Source: Takakia lepidozioides (lineage: Eukaryota; Streptophyta; Takakiopsida; Takakiales; Takakiaceae). From it: 64,000 bases of DNA. The stretch lies in contig CM060734.1 of assembly GCA_030704615.1 (NCBI GenBank), forward strand, positions 30,520,042-30,584,041, read 5' to 3'. The notes under the pieces are model-generated. The model saw only the letters and a list, made by a program, of their open reading frames with translations. It did no database searches and was not told the DNA's origin. Within the stretch, counting starts at the first letter, position 1. Each line of letters begins with the position of its first letter. Below are positions 36,101-48,221 of this stretch, one piece after another. The translations under genes and the position numbers were made by a program.

Positions 36101-38214
36101 GCTGTCGAGAGCAAATAACTTGGCGATCGAATCGGCAGTCACATAAGCTTGAATTTTGTATGACTGGGTGGCAGGTTCCGTATTTCGAGCTGGTGAGCGA
36201 GTTGGAGACCAAGCACAAGGGCTTGGTGAAGGAGCAGGAACGCTGGAAAACCATGCTACAAGATCGTCAGGTTGTCACCGATCGCATTGAACATCACATA
36301 GAGGTACCTAACCTTGTGGGGACAAGGCAGCTTTCTACCCTCCACATCGCCCAAAAGATAAGTGTCACTATACCTGGCTACAGTGATTGCATCATAACAT
36401 AGAGCTCTCACATTACGTATGACGCTGACCTGAAGTGAGCATGAGTAAATAGCGGTCTACATAACTAGTCTGAGTTTCCTCGAGACTTTGCACGAGCTTT
36501 GCCTTTGCACAAGTTTGAATTCATGAATACGAAACAAAGCCGTCAGAAGGGACCTATATATCTAGAGCATGTCTCGAGAATGTTGATCTTGGATGTTGTG
36601 ATTAAAGATGATCGAGTAAAAGAGGTGTTGGTGGGTTGGTGAGTACAGGACTTGAACGAGGAGATAGTTAGGGAAAAGGGCAAAACTTCGGACTTGCAAA
36701 TTGATCTGATCTCAACCCAGAAAGCTTTGAGAACATGTAGCAAAGAGGTAACTACGTTTATTTCCGAATATCTTGTTGAATGGTATTGGCTGTGCATCGA
36801 GAATCGCCTATGTCCTACAGGTGCTTTTCGACAATGTTACGCTGGATGACTTGTACCAGGTATGCAAATTTGACCTAGTTTTCCAACTAACCTGTTGGTA
36901 AGGGATCAAAAGGTAAAGGAGCTGCAAGCTAAACTGGAGCAATCTCGGATGGAGGTCCTACATTCCCGCGAGACGGAAGTAAAATACGTAAGACTGCGTC
37001 CTCCCAGAAGCTGTACTAGTCCATAGCCCACATAATAAAATTGGCAAGGACTTCCTGTTTCACTGTTGCTGTACGGAGGCTTTCCAGAGACCCCTCCCTA
37101 GCTGGAGTTGGGCCGAAGGTATGTGAGTACTTTCCTGTGCTCCCAAAGTCCTGTGGAGTCCTCGAAGTCGGATCCTTGATGTTGTATAAAGGGAGAGATT
37201 TGTAAGCTCTCAGAAATTTCCTTCGGGATTAAGTTATTCACATAATCTAAATTTTAGACTCGGATGTGACCAAGGTTCGACTGACAGGAGATAGAGGTGG
37301 AAAGGTACACATATCTGGTAGCCAGGGATACAGACCTCGCGCGCGAGCTGCAGCACACCCACACCAATTTAACGGTTGCTCGCCGTGAGGCTGCAGATGG
37401 GTACATTCTGAACCCAAACAAGTTCAATGTTCTCTCCACACTCGGATTACAAGCATGGATATATCGTTTGGCATTCAGACTCCTTAAATTTCACTGAAAG
37501 AGATGCACTGAGATTATATATTTAAAACCTCGCTTTACTCGGTATTCTCGGCCTTTAGGTTGTTACTGCAAAGCTAGCTGCTTGTTCGTTCCCGTAAACA
37601 AAACTTGCGAACCAACAATGCAACGGTGTATACTGAGTTCATGCGCGCTTTACAGAGTCCCCAAGGCAGAGCTGGCGATGGCGAAGACCAAAATCCAGTA
37701 TCTGCAAAACAAATTGCACAAAGCAGAGCAGTTTGTGCTACTGGCACGCACATTGACTCCCCAGTCCTGAGTGGGCCCAGCTGCGAGGAAGCCCAAGGTA
37801 TGCCAGTACGACAGTCAAGCAGGCAGCTGAGATCTGCGAAATGAATCAAACTTTGCTGAAGACTGTGTCAGCATTACGCACCGAATGTGCCACAGCTCAG
37901 GTGGCCCTTGCTGAGGTGATCTTCTCTCCCTCTCATACCATAACCTCCATCAAGAAGAAGACTCGAGGTGGAGGTTGGGTGGTGCATACATACAGGCACA
38001 TAATAGACAGGGCCCTTCATGATAGTAGTAAGAACCAACCTCTCACATGCTTGCCTTGGCCTGCATGACTAGCATACTAAATCTTTCATTCTCGGACAAT
38101 TTGTTCTACCTGTTGGCTTTACAGCAGGCTCGGCAGCACATACTAAAACAAGAAGGACAGAAGAAAAAGATTCAACAAAATGGTGCCACTGAAAAACAGC
38201 CAAGAAAGAGGTAG
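33125..38214 (+). CDS. coiled-coil protein, about 12 exons; possible TSNAXIP1-like cilium protein
   Basis: Supported exons, mostly phase 0, are 33125-33448, 34153-34260, 34704-34829, 35566-35697 (doubtful), 36175-36303, 36649-36747, 36821-36859, 36913-36987, 37288-37400, from 37656, 37823-37915 and 38125-38214 (TAG). The N-terminal 110 residues are polar and disordered. Then comes a segment with PYARVLRRIQEVLEHSIYS. From 36175 on, the protein is almost entirely helical and coiled-coil (ELVSELETKHKGLVKEQERW), ending in a Lys/Arg-rich tail. The layout resembles the N-terminal region of TSNAXIP1-type proteins, some of which are ciliary, but this is a tentative match. Exon 35566-35697 opens in phase 0 with a TGA at 35587 and needs a frame change near its end. 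Other exons are clean. Confidence 0.6.
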
Positions 38215-39971
38215 TAGCATGGGCCAAAGCATCCCTTGACTGACAAGAAGGGCTCAGTAGACATTTGTTTGGATCTCTTGACCACTTCCCCAAGGTTGAT
38301 ATGAAGTTGATATGTCAGCTTCTTCCACTACACCTGTATGCTAGTCATAACCTCACAATTCACTTGGATCAACTGGTCGACAATGCCATAGCCTAAAAAG
38401 CCTTAAGATTGTCGGGTTTGAGCTACTTGAGTACAATCTTTCCAATTCACCACAAGCCCTTGTGATTGATTATTACAAATCCTCTTATCTTACAAAAGCT
38501 GAGCAGTTTACCAAAATATTTGCCTGACTAATGCGAAGCTCACCAGGTAAAGGCACACACTAACCATATGACTGCAACTCTGCTTGGCATCATATATGTT
38601 ACATGTAGCAAAAACATACAGAGAAACAGCTGGGAAGGCAGTAAATGAAGATTTGGACAAAGACAGACAAGAAAAGTTAACTTAGCTGGGCCATCAAGTG
38701 GCCATTTCAGGTCAATGCACACCTTGCTGCAAAGCTGATAGCATCAAGAACACAGATACATACATTTATCTGATTCGCCCCTGGATTTGGTCTTACACTT
38801 AACCAAGCCATTTGTTGTACCTTAAGAAAGCAAACCAAACAGCTTGTAAATTTTAACAGAAGAGCACTACCATATAACTCGTGGGAACAGTGCATCTCTG
38901 GATCAAGAAGGGTGTTAAAAACATCCAAACCAGACAAGCGACAGTCAACAATCAAGACATGGCAAACACAAGACAGCTACATTATAACATTCACTGACAA
39001 AGCTTCAATACAAGGTTATGCATCAAATGTCATCCTCTGAAATTTCCTGCAGAGCAACTTGTGACAATTTCCTACAATGTATCCTTGGCCCGTGAACTAA
39101 GCTCAAGTTCTTGCTGTTGAGAAGAGATGAAGAGGGAAAATCTGTTGATAAAAGCCCTTTGACTACAGATTCGATGTAGACAAGTATTCACCCCCTTGCT
39201 TATGCAGCTGTGAATTTCCTATCAACGGACCCACACACCTCCACCAGGCACCATGCAGAAACAAAGAAACAACAAAGACTCAGACATCCTCTGCAAGGGA
39301 GGCAGAAAATGACACCTTCTCCCACATTTCAGAGGGCTGACAGGGAGGTGGCAGGCTCACCTGGTTATTAGGTATGGGGTATATCTGAACCTAAGGGCCT
39401 AGCAGGAAAGGGCAAACTGGTGATACATTGAAACCCATTTGATGTGTTTCCTACAAAGGGAGAGCTAGGCAAAAGCAATGTGTGCAACAGCTGCCCACTT
39501 TAGCTGGCCTAGTCTGGGCACCCTTAAGATTGCAACGAAGCTCATCTACAATTCATTGTCATCTCATCAAATACAACTCCACATTCACAAAGTAATAATA
39601 GAGATGGAGGCCAAATTGAGATGTAAACTTCCCCAAACCAGATGAAGGGACCAGCGCCCCTCCAGTCAGCTCACTCTTTCGAAGTCCGGGAGGAACTAGG
39701 ATTCCTTCCAGAATTTCCACCATATACATCTCGACCCTGCACCACAGGCAGGGCGCCAGACATGAGCCGTGCCCTCTATTTGCTGGAGTGTATGTAGTTT
39801 CCATTGTGTTTTGTGTTAGTCTCTGAGACCACCTTGCAAGGACCAATGCAACCAGCATTATCATCAACTCCAGTGCTGTTGCACTCGAAGGTAGGGATGG
39901 CTGAAGAGAGGCCCGTGAAGCTTCAGGAGCGATAAGCGAGAGCCTGCCCTGGAACTTCCACCGTAATATCC
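38215..39971. other. no gene recognised
   Basis: 3' flank of the coiled-coil gene. A minus-strand open frame (40074 down to 39559) contains one hydrophobic stretch (ALELMIMLVALVLARW), but its first third is LTR sequence, so I do not call it a gene. Confidence 0.3.
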
Positions 39972-40637
39972 ATGCGCGCGCCTGACTCCCAACCTGGCCG
40001 CCCGGGCCAACTTGGAGCTTCGGCTGCTCACCGGGACATAACGGTCCCCCTTCGCTTCCCACTAAACCCTCCACCTATTTGGGACTAGGAGAATTCCCTT
40101 TGGTAGATGGCAGTCCGGAACAGCTCCCCACTCTTTGGTCGCTTTCCGGCTCGCTCGCTTACTCACTAGGTTTTGGTCACCAACGGGCTTGCACCGTTCT
40201 CGGGGTCACTACTCCCCTTATATATACTTCTGTAGCTGTCCGCGGGGGTTTCACAACCAGCCATGCCATTTTATGGCGAACCACCCTCGACTCCCGGTAA
40301 TGAGTCGCGGTGAGTCTTGGCCCACTCACTACGGCCCCTATGGACCGTGATGAGTCCCAAGACTCCCCACGACTCCCACCCCGAGGTCTCCGCCCCCATG
40401 GTGAGTCCTATGCCACCCCCACTAAGTCCCGCTAAGCTACCACCACCCCTTGTGGAGCCACCCCCACCGCAACCCGGTGTGCGGGGCTCCACCTAGTGAG
40501 CGCCTCCGCCTCCTTGGGTGCCTTGGGCACTCAAGGGTGCTTCAGCCCCCCATACCTATCGCTGCCGCTGCGCCCACCACAGGGGCAACCCCTCATGTGT
40601 CCCGACCCCCTTGCCCTCAAGGCAAAGGGCCGCGACA
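39972..40637 (-). mobile_element. truncated LTR, reverse orientation
   Basis: Reverse-oriented copy of the same LTR family as 41221-41946. It ends at 40637 with the family terminus CCGCGACA. On its left it starts only at ATGCGCGCGCC, so about 55-60 bases of the LTR 3' end are missing. No target duplication can be recovered on the truncated side. Confidence 0.85.
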
Positions 40638-40904
40638 CACCATGTAAGTGGATCTGCAGAGTCCATTGACGATTGGAAGTCGCACATTGAAGTGGAAAGT
40701 ATTGTTTCAAGCTACATGCATGAAGTTGGGAGGTGTGATTCCATATCCACTAAGTATGACAATGATGGCCGATTCGGCGACGAAATAACATCTCCTGACA
40801 GTTTCTTCTGAGGGTGGATCAACCAGTATTCGCGGTGCAGACATGAACGTTCGCACTGACAAGTGCCAGGACTATTAGTTAAAACGGTTAGACAAACAAG
40901 GGGG

Positions 40905-41005
40905 GCTGCTATTTCATGAGCGGCATGAGCATGAGCGGAAAAAAAAAAAACATGAGCAGACCATTGTGAGTCCACGGAAATAGGGTTAGGAGGCACGGAA
41001 ATAGG
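40905..41005. repeat. GCTCATG-type repeats and CGGAAATAGGG half-sites
   Basis: Contains CATGAGCGGCATGAGCATG repeats, an A12 run, and two CACGGAAATAGGG half-sites (about 40974 and 40997). The first motif recurs inverted at 53.06-53.26 kb. The second resembles half of the palindromes found at 48-54 kb. Confidence 0.5.
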
Positions 41006-41121
41006 GTCATGTGAAGTTGGATTGTGGCACCAGTGGACTTGAAATGCAACATTTTATTGCAAATTTTGTGGCAAGCCACGTCTATACAAGTGTGTTCTAA
41101 CTGTCATAGCCGGCATGGGCA

Positions 41122-41220
41122 CTACTCTCCTGCACCCTCCGAGGAACTTGCCCCACCTTCTTCCTCATCCCCCTCATCCCCCTCATCCTCCGAGTTCTGT
41201 GATGCATCAGTTCCACTATG
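41122..41220 (-). pseudogene. acidic C-terminal fragment of a gene split by the Ty3/gypsy insertion
   Basis: The minus strand encodes SGTDASQNSEDEGDEGDEEE followed by a Gly/Ser/Glu tail and a TAG stop at 41122. It abuts the target site (CTATG) of the retrotransposon. On the other side of the element, minus-strand sequence at 48110-48453 continues the same transcription direction and also becomes acidic (LDSAEESGGEDAEDFQE). The two pieces were probably adjacent before insertion. Confidence 0.5.
41163..41192. repeat. CCTCATCCC microsatellite
   Basis: Three to four tandem copies of CCCCTCAT. They encode the acidic DEG repeat on the minus strand. Confidence 0.7.
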
Positions 41221-41946
41221 TGTCGCGGCCCTTTGCCTTGAGGGCAGGGGGTCGGGACACATGAGGGGCTGCCCCTGTGGTGGGGGCAGCGGCAGCGATA
41301 GGTATGGGGGGCTGAAGCACCCTTGAGTGCCCAAGGCACTCAAGGAGGCGGAGGCGCTCACTAGGTGGAGCCCCGCACACCGGGTTGCGGTGGGGGTGGC
41401 TCCACAAGGGGTGGTGGTAGCTTAGCGGGACTTAGTGGGGGTGACATAGGACTCACCATGGGGGCGGAGACCTCGTGGTGGGAGTCGTGGGGAGTCTTGG
41501 GACTCATCACGGTCCATAGGGGCCGTGGTGAGCGGGCCAAGACTCACCGCGACTCATCACCGGGAGTCGAGGGTTTTCGTGGTGGTTCGCCATAAAATGG
41601 CATGGCTGGTTGTGAAACCCCCGCGGACAGCTACAAAAGTATATATAGGGAGTAATACCCCCAAGAACGGTGCAAGCCCGTTGGTGACCAAAATCTAGTG
41701 AGTAAGCGAGCGAGCCGGAAAGCGACCAAAGAGTGGGGAGCTGTTCCGGACTGCCATCTACCAAAGGGAATTCCACTAGTCCCAAATAGGTGGAGGGTTT
41801 AGTGGGGAGCAAAGGGGGACCGTTATGTCCCGGTGAGCAGCCGAAGCTCCAAGTTGGCCCGGGCGGCCAGGTTGGGAGTCAGGCGCGCGCATCAAAACGA
41901 GTAACTATGACGTGAAGGGGAGCTTACCGAAGGGAGGTGCGCGACA
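41221..41946 (+). repeat. 5' LTR
   Basis: 726 bp, bounded by TGTCGCG and CGCGACA. It contains a TATATATA promoter element (about 41641-41648) and an ATAAAAT polyadenylation-like motif (about 41590). It is followed two bases later by the primer-binding site. Confidence 0.95.
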
Positions 41947-41948
41947 CT

Positions 41949-41960
41949 TGGTATCAGAGC
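41949..41960 (+). promoter_or_regulatory. primer-binding site, initiator Met tRNA
   Basis: TGGTATCAGAGC immediately follows the 5' LTR and is complementary to the 3' end of initiator methionine tRNA, the usual primer for plant LTR retrotransposons. Confidence 0.9.
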
Positions 41961-42001
41961 GTAGAGTTCAGTACGCGATCGTCCTTGGGATTGGCCTCAT
42001 C

Positions 42002-43081
42002 ATGGGGTCGGGCAAGCCGAAGCGAAAGCGGAACGGCCCAAAAGATGATGATCCCGGTGAGCCCGATGGGGGCGACGTGTCACTGAGGCGGCCGTTTGAG
42101 GAAGCGATGCATGTTTCCGAAAACGAGGCCGCTCAAGAGCGGGAGGAATCCGAGAAGTCGGAGCCCGAGGAATCCTTGAGAGCTCCGACAAACCAAGAGA
42201 TGCCTCCCATGCCGGCAGCCTTTTGGGAAGGGTTGTTGGCGCAGTTTGGCGGGACGTTGAAAGACGTGTTGAAGGCGGCTAATGCCACTTCCACTAAGGC
42301 AAAGTTTAAGGTGAAGACTAAGGAACCCGGCACCTTCGAGGGCGTCCGAAATCGGAAGGCACTCAACACCTGGCTCCTGGAGCTAGAGCAGTACTTCCGG
42401 GCGGCCAAGTTGAGTGACGAGGATCGGGTGGAAATGGCTCCCACCTATTTGAGGGGCTATGCTCAACAATGGTGGCAGAAACGCCTTCACGACCGAGGTC
42501 CAAGCCCGGAAACCTTGGACTGGAGTGGGTTCAAGAAATTGATGAAGAGACAGTTTGTGCCCCTCAACGCGTCCTGGCTTGCCCGGGACAAGATGAGGAA
42601 TTTGAAGCAAACAGATGACATTCGGGGGTATGTCCAGGCTTTCAATGTGCTGTTGCTCGAAGTCGCGGACATGGAAGAACCAGAAATGGTCTTCAACTTT
42701 GTGGCGGGACTGGCCCTATGGGCCAGGCGGAAGTTGGAGGAGAAGCCACCCAAGACTTTGAACGAGGCAATTGAGAGGGCTGAATGTTTCTCGGATGTCC
42801 CTAGGGGTGAGAGACAAGGCCGTACGGAGCTGAACCACAAGAAGACCCGGCGGGAAGGTGACTCCTTCCGACCGGAAAAGAAGTGGGATAGGCCACGCGG
42901 CGACAATGGCACGTGGAAATCAAAGGGAGGGCCTTCACACGTCAAGGCGGCACCCGGTGCTTCGAAAGGAAAAGCGGGTGGAGCGGCTTATGGCGGACAG
43001 AAGGCGACCTTTGATGGAGTGTGTTTCAATTGCGGGGAGCCGGGCAAATGGCCAAGAAGTGCACGAAGCCCCGACAATTGA
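42002..43081 (+). CDS. gag: gag polyprotein, frameshifted at the zinc knuckle
   Basis: The likely start is ATG at 42002 ([11 protein letters not shown]). The middle is a retrotransposon capsid domain: TFEG, a [12 protein letters not shown] helix, AQQWWQKRL and [11 protein letters not shown]. The C-terminus is basic, with a CCHC zinc knuckle beginning CFNCGEPG. At about 43046 one base is missing, so the second half of the knuckle (MAKKC) lies in the frame of the following pol segment. The frame closes at 43081. Confidence 0.85.
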   Translation: MGSGKPKRKRNGPKDDDPGEPDGGDVSLRRPFEEAMHVSENEAAQEREESEKSEPEESLRAPTNQEMPPMPAAFWEGLLAQFGGTLKDVLKAANATSTKAKFKVKTKEPGTFEGVRNRKALNTWLLELEQYFRAAKLSDEDRVEMAPTYLRGYAQQWWQKRLHDRGPSPETLDWSGFKKLMKRQFVPLNASWLARDKMRNLKQTDDIRGYVQAFNVLLLEVADMEEPEMVFNFVAGLALWARRKLEEKPPKTLNEAIERAECFSDVPRGERQGRTELNHKKTRREGDSFRPEKKWDRPRGDNGTWKSKGGPSHVKAAPGASKGKAGGAAYGGQKATFDGVCFNCGEPGKWPRSARSPDN

Positions 43082-44658
43082 ACATGACTCGGGCGACCAC
43101 GGAGCTGTCGGAAGATACCATCAGTCGCTTGGTGGAAGCGGTGGTCGCCAGGACTTGCAAGGTAGGCAAATTTTCTTGTGAGTTGTATCAGGAAACTGGC
43201 GCCTTACGAAAAGGGAGTCAGTTATTGTTCGTGGATGGGATAATATCCGGAACTAATGTGTCGTTGTTGGTGGACACAGGAGCGTCGCACTCCTTCATGA
43301 CACCGGCAACGACACAAAAGCTGGGACTCCCGACAAGTGACGTGGGGGCCTCTATTGAGGTGCGTTCTGCCAAAGGAGAACCACAGTTGGCGACAAGGTT
43401 GGCGTTTGATGTTCCTCTTCAACTGGGGAGTTGGGAGGGACGTGAGAACTTCACCATCTGCGAGATCGATGGAGTAGATCTCATTTTGGGGATGACATTT
43501 TTGAGCAAATCCGGAGCGGTCATAGATGGCCGCAAGAGAGTAGTCACGCTGCCATGTGGGAATGGTGGCGAGGTCTTACGAGTGTCGGAAACGTCCAAAT
43601 CCGTGGGAGGGCGAATAAACCTTCTGTCAGCAAGGGAGTGGGCCGTGGAGGAGGCACATGAACCCCAGTTTTTGCTTTACATTAGAGAAATGAAGGGAGA
43701 AGGCGATGGGGAGCCGAGCCCAGTTTGGATCAAGGGGATTTTGGAGAAATATCAGGATGTGATGCCGGAGGATTTACCAAGCGGCTTGCCATCGCGAAGA
43801 GGAGTTGACCACAAGATTGAGGTGATACCGGGAACGGAACCGCCTGCCAAGGCATCCTACCGGTTGAGCCACAGGGAGTTGGTCGAGTTGAAGACTCAGC
43901 TCAAGGATCTAATGTCAAAGGGGTACATCCGGCCGAGTAAGTCACCTTACGGAGCCCCGGTGCTATTCGCAGACAAGAAGGATGGGACGCTGCGGATGTG
44001 TGTTTATTACAGGGCTCTGAATAAGGTGACTATCAAAAACCGGTACCCTTTGCCAAGGATCGACGACCTCTTCGATCGGTTGGCAGGAGCGAAGTATTTC
44101 AGCCGGATCGACTTGCGCTCCGGCTATCATCAAATTTGGGTGGCGGAAGGAGATGAGGAGAAGACCGCGTGCAGGACAAGGTATGGTTCATATGAGTTCT
44201 TGGTGATGCCTTTTGGGCTCACCAATGCACCAGCGACATTTAGCACGCTGATGAACAGCCTTTTTCAGGAGTGGTTGGATGACTTTGTGATCGTGTACAT
44301 CGACGACATCTTGGTGTACTCGAAAACAAAGGAGGAGCACCTGGAGCACCTCAAAAGGGTGTTCCAAAAATTGCGAGAAGGGAAGCTGTATGCCAAAGCT
44401 TCAAAGTGCGAATTCGGGGTCACAAAAGTGGAGTTCTTGGGGCATGTGATTACACAGGATGGGATCAAAATGGATGACAGAAAGGTGAGGGCGATCTTGG
44501 ACTGGGAGCCTCCGACTTCGGTCCCGGGAGTGCGATCCTTCCTAGGACTCGCCTCCTATTACCGGAAGTATGTGAGAAATTTCGCCAAGATCGCGGGGCC
44601 GCTGTCGGACCTTCTGTGTAAATCCAAAGTCTGGGTATGGAATACATTTTGTGGCTAA
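43082..44658 (+). CDS. pol: pol, protease and reverse transcriptase part, ends at in-frame TAA
   Basis: The segment continues the gag zinc-knuckle frame. An aspartic protease active site (VDTGASHSF) lies near 43270. The reverse transcriptase domain covers about 43880-44480, with [23 protein letters not shown] and the catalytic YIDDILVYS. The connection region then ends at a TAA (44656-44658) in a place where related elements read straight into RNase H. Confidence 0.9.
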
Positions 44659-45565
44659 GCTTTTGCTGAATTGAAGCAGCGGATGGCGGAAGCTCCAGTC
44701 TTGAAAATCCCGAAGTTCGATCGTCCATTTGAGATTCATACAGATGCGTCGGACTTCGCGATTGGGGGTGTACTTATGCAAGATGGACGTCCAGTGGCTT
44801 ACGAAAGTAAGAAACTGAATGAAGTGGAGCGACGGTGGCTGACGCACGAAAAAGAGATGAAGGCGGTGGTGCATTGCCTCGAGCTTTGGCGCCACTATGT
44901 TGGTTCCAACCCAGTGAAGGTGTTCACGGACAATGTCACAGTGAAGTATTTTGCCACGCAGCCCAAGTTATCCCCAAAACAACTTAGGTGGCAAGATACT
45001 TTGGCGGTGTTCGACGTGGATATCCAGTACAAACCGGGACGGGACAATGTGGTGGCCGATGCTTTAAGTAGAAAGCAGCAGCTCCTGTTGGTGTACAGGG
45101 GCGAGACGGCACTCCAAAGGAAGATCCGGAAGGCTTGCCGGAAGGATGAGCTGGCGAAGTCCGTGATGCAGGACTTGAGGATGGGGGGTAAATCGCAGTT
45201 CCACTTGCAAAATGGACTGCTCCGGTATAAGCAAAAGCATCTCTACGTGCCGAAGGGAGGGATCAGAGATAGCCTCTTGAGAGAATGCCATGATAGCCCG
45301 CTTGCGGGCCACGGCGGAGCCAAGCGCACTGCGGCACTCTTGAAGAAAGAGTATTTCTGGCCCAAACTGAGGGAGGAGGCAGAGGAGTATGTCAAGACAT
45401 GCACCACATGCCAACAAAACCGGAGTGAGTACAAAAAGCAATCGGGGCTGTTACAACCTTTGCCGATTCCAGAGGGGACTTGGGAAAGCGTCTCGATGGA
45501 TTTCATGACTGCTATGCCGCTGTCAAAAGGATTCGATGCAACACTTAGACGCGGCAGAGTTCTGT
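44659..45565 (+). CDS. pol: pol, RNase H and integrase N-terminal part
   Basis: Same frame as the upstream segment after the TAA. RNase H carries HTDASDFAIGGVL and FTDN. The tether region has QYKPGRDNVVADALSRK. The integrase HHCC zinc domain follows (CHDSPLAGHGGAKRT, then CTTCQQNR). The catalytic core begins (SMDFMTAMP) but is lost after GFDA at about 45540: the sequence jumps to the end of the core (LDAAEFCYNN) in another frame. Roughly 130 residues of core, including the remaining catalytic acids, are absent. Confidence 0.85.
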
Positions 45566-46245
45566 TATAATAACACAGAACACTCCGCCACGGGAGTTTC
45601 CCCTTTTGTATTGGTCCATGGAAAAGCACATCTGGTGCCGACATGTTGGGCCGCCCATGACGTTGAGGAACCGGCAGTAGCGGCAGTACTGGAAGAACGC
45701 GAGCGTTTGTTGAAGCTTGCAAAGTACAATATTGCCAAAGCTAGGAAACGGTATGAAAGGCAGGCGAATCGGAAGCGGAGGGAAGTGAAGTTTGAGGCAG
45801 GCACAGAGGTCTGGTTGAACATCAAGAATTCCGACTACCTCCGGAAGTGAGTCCGAAGTTCGTACCTCCGTATGCGGGACCCTTTCGCATTCGGAAGGTT
45901 ATGAATGAGGATGTGTATGAATTGGAGCTGCCGGCAAACAGCAAGGTGCACCCAATATTCCATGTCTCCCTTTTGAAGCCTTACTTCAAAGATGAAGCGC
46001 GTCCGAATCGGCATCAAGTGTTGCGTCCGCCACCTATGCTGTTGGATCATGAAAATGAACCTGAGTACGAGGTGGAGGCAATACTTAAATCGAGGAGGTT
46101 CAGGAACCGAGAAACGGAGTATCTCGTCAAATGGAAGGGCTATCATCATGTGGAGGCATCTTGGGTGCGTGCCTCAGAAATGGGAAACGCATCCGAGGCG
46201 GTTGCAGCTTTCGAAGGGCGACCTCAAAAGCGGAAGAAGCGTTGA
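45546..46245 (+). CDS. pol: pol, integrase C-terminus and chromodomain
   Basis: From the deletion junction the frame encodes the integrase end (FCYNNTEHSATGVSPFV and a basic helix KARKRYERQANRKRRE), then shifts near 45830 into a GPFRI-type motif, VHPIFHVSLLKPY and a chromodomain (YEVEAILKSRRFRN, EYLVKWKGY, SWVRASEM). Chromodomains of this class are known to target insertion to particular chromatin. Confidence 0.85.
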
Positions 46246-47386
46246 TGGGGACATCAACCTTGGAGCGTGGGGGAGGAAATGCATGCTTAGCCCGGCTTAG
46301 CTAGCTTAGGAATCCGATTACAAAAACTTGTATTGTACAAAAATTTGTTATAAAGGAAATGGGTTCCAAATGTTGTGCGTCCTATTTTTGTTTGGAATGG
46401 TGATGCATGGTATGGTTGGCTAGTGTGTAGAATGCATGCTAGCTTATAAAAGTGGGAGAGGTAAATTGGGTTAATCGTGTGTTTTGCGTAGTGCCGAAAT
46501 CGGGTGACCCCCATCCAAGGGGCAAGGAAACTTGCGCCTTCTTTGGGAGTTCACGTGCTAGTGCGCACCTGGCGCGTGCGCGTACTATAACCGCGCTACC
46601 GAGGGGGTTTCCTTGTAGTGCGGGCTAACGCGGAAGCTACGTGCTTCGTTCACGTACTATAATCGTGTAGCCTCGGGACGAAGTCGTAGTGCGGCTTCGT
46701 GTGTTCCCGTACCTCAGGCCAGCATTCCAAGGCGGACCCATTGTAGTGATTGGGGCGCACGATTGGTTCAAGGTTATCTTCCTAGTCAAAGAGGGTTCCA
46801 GGTGAACCCTTGCTCAAGGTGATGCCAGAAGCGGCATCATGAGCGATCGCAAGCAATGTTGTTGCAGTAAGGCGATTCGATCCTCAGGGAGGATCGTTCC
46901 TTGGCCCCAGTTTCTTTCCTTGTTCCCAGAACAGTCTGCGCTTGCATGAATGACGCTCTTTCATTTTCCTTTCACAGGACATGTCCCTTGAGGACATTGC
47001 GGATATGCCGTCCTGCAATCTGGCATAAAGCGTTCACGCCGCCTAGAAGCAGCAATCTGGCAAAGCAGGAAGAGATCTGTACATTGCTACAATAGATGAT
47101 CTGGTACGAGCTCTAACCCAGCAAACAAGATATCGTGACTTCCTCAGGGGGCGATGTGGGGGCAAGGGACCAGGAGCTGGAGAGGCTCCACCCTTGGCCG
47201 GGACTTGGAGGAATTCGGCCGAACTAGCTAGTGGAGAGTAGAGTCAAGTGTGGGGTTTGGTTCTTTGTCATGGGACGCCATGGTACGGAAACAAACTCCT
47301 TGATGTGGGACGCCACAACTTGGATGTTCGTTTCTACAAAATGGACAAGTCGATGAGGACATCGACTCCCTGTTGGTAAGGGTGTG
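46246..47386 (+). other. retrotransposon 3' untranslated spacer with internal repeats
   Basis: Non-coding DNA between pol and the 3' LTR. It contains two related blocks near 46580-46640 and 46650-46705, each with a CGTACTATAA-CG motif followed by TTGTAGTGCGG/TCGTAGTGCGG. The polypurine tract next to the 3' LTR is weak (TAAGGGTG). Confidence 0.6.
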
Positions 47387-48109
47387 TGTCGCGGCCCTTT
47401 GCCTTGAGGGCAGGGGGTCGGGACAAATGAGGGGCTGCCCCTGTGGTGGGGGCAGCGGCAGCGATAGGTATGGGGGGCTGAAGCACCCTTGAGTGCCCAA
47501 GGCACTCAAGGAGGCGGTGGCGCTCACTAGGTGGAGCCCCGCACACCGGGTTGCGGTGGGGGTGGCTCCACAAGGGGTGGTGGTAGCTTTAGCGGGACTT
47601 AGTGGGGGTGGCATAGGACTCACCATGGGGGCGGAGACCTCGTGGTGGGAGTCGTGGGGAGTCTTGGGACTCATCACGGTCCATAGGGGCCGTGGTGAGC
47701 GGGCCAAGACTCACCGCGACTCATCCCGGGAGTCGAGGGTTTTCGTGGTGGTTCGCCATAAAATGGCATGGCTGGTTGTGAAACCCCGCGGACAGCTACA
47801 GAAGTATATATAGGGAGTAGTAACCCGAGAACGGTGCAAGCCCGTTGGTGACCAAAATCTAGTGAGTAAGCGAGCGAGCCGGAAAGCGACCAAAGAGTGG
47901 GGAGCTGTTCCGGACTGCCATCTACCAAAGGGAATTCCACTAGTCCCAAATAGGTGGAGGGTTTAGTGGGGAGCGAAGGGGGACCGTTATGTCCCGGTGA
48001 GCAGCCGAAGCTCCAAGTTGGCCCGACGGCCAGGTTGGGAGTCAGGCGCGTGCATCAAAGCGAGTAACTATGACATGAAGGGGAGCTTACCGAAGGGAGG
48101 TGCGCGACA
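47387..48109 (+). repeat. 3' LTR
   Basis: 723 bp, with the same termini as the 5' LTR and very similar sequence. It is followed by the target duplication CTATG. Confidence 0.95.
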
Positions 48110-48221
48110 CTATGCCTCTCAAAATCCCGTCCTCTTGGGGGATTGTCCATCTCACCTCCTGGAAATCTTCTGCATCTTCTCCCCCACTTTCCTCAGCTGA
48201 ATCCAAGACAAATCTACGAGC

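Larger units (their letters stand above)
41221..48109 (+). mobile_element. Ty3/gypsy chromodomain LTR retrotransposon (complete borders, defective coding)
   Basis: The element is 6,889 bp with direct LTRs (41221-41946 and 47387-48109), LTR termini TGTCGCG...CGCGACA, and an exact 5-bp target duplication CTATG at 41216-41220 and 48110-48114. Domain order is gag, protease, reverse transcriptase, RNase H, integrase, chromodomain, which is the Ty3/gypsy chromovirus order. By eye the two LTRs differ at only about 15-20 positions, suggesting fairly recent insertion. The coding region has a frameshift in the gag zinc knuckle, an in-frame TAA before RNase H, a large deletion of the integrase catalytic core and a frameshift before the chromodomain. 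This copy cannot be autonomous. Confidence 0.95.

Noticed and set aside
39559-40074. A 171-codon minus-strand frame as a gene
   Set aside because: Its first third is LTR sequence and the rest shows no domain.
40079-41840. Many open frames on both strands of the LTR copies
   Set aside because: They repeat identically in every LTR copy and are by-products of GC-rich LTR sequence.
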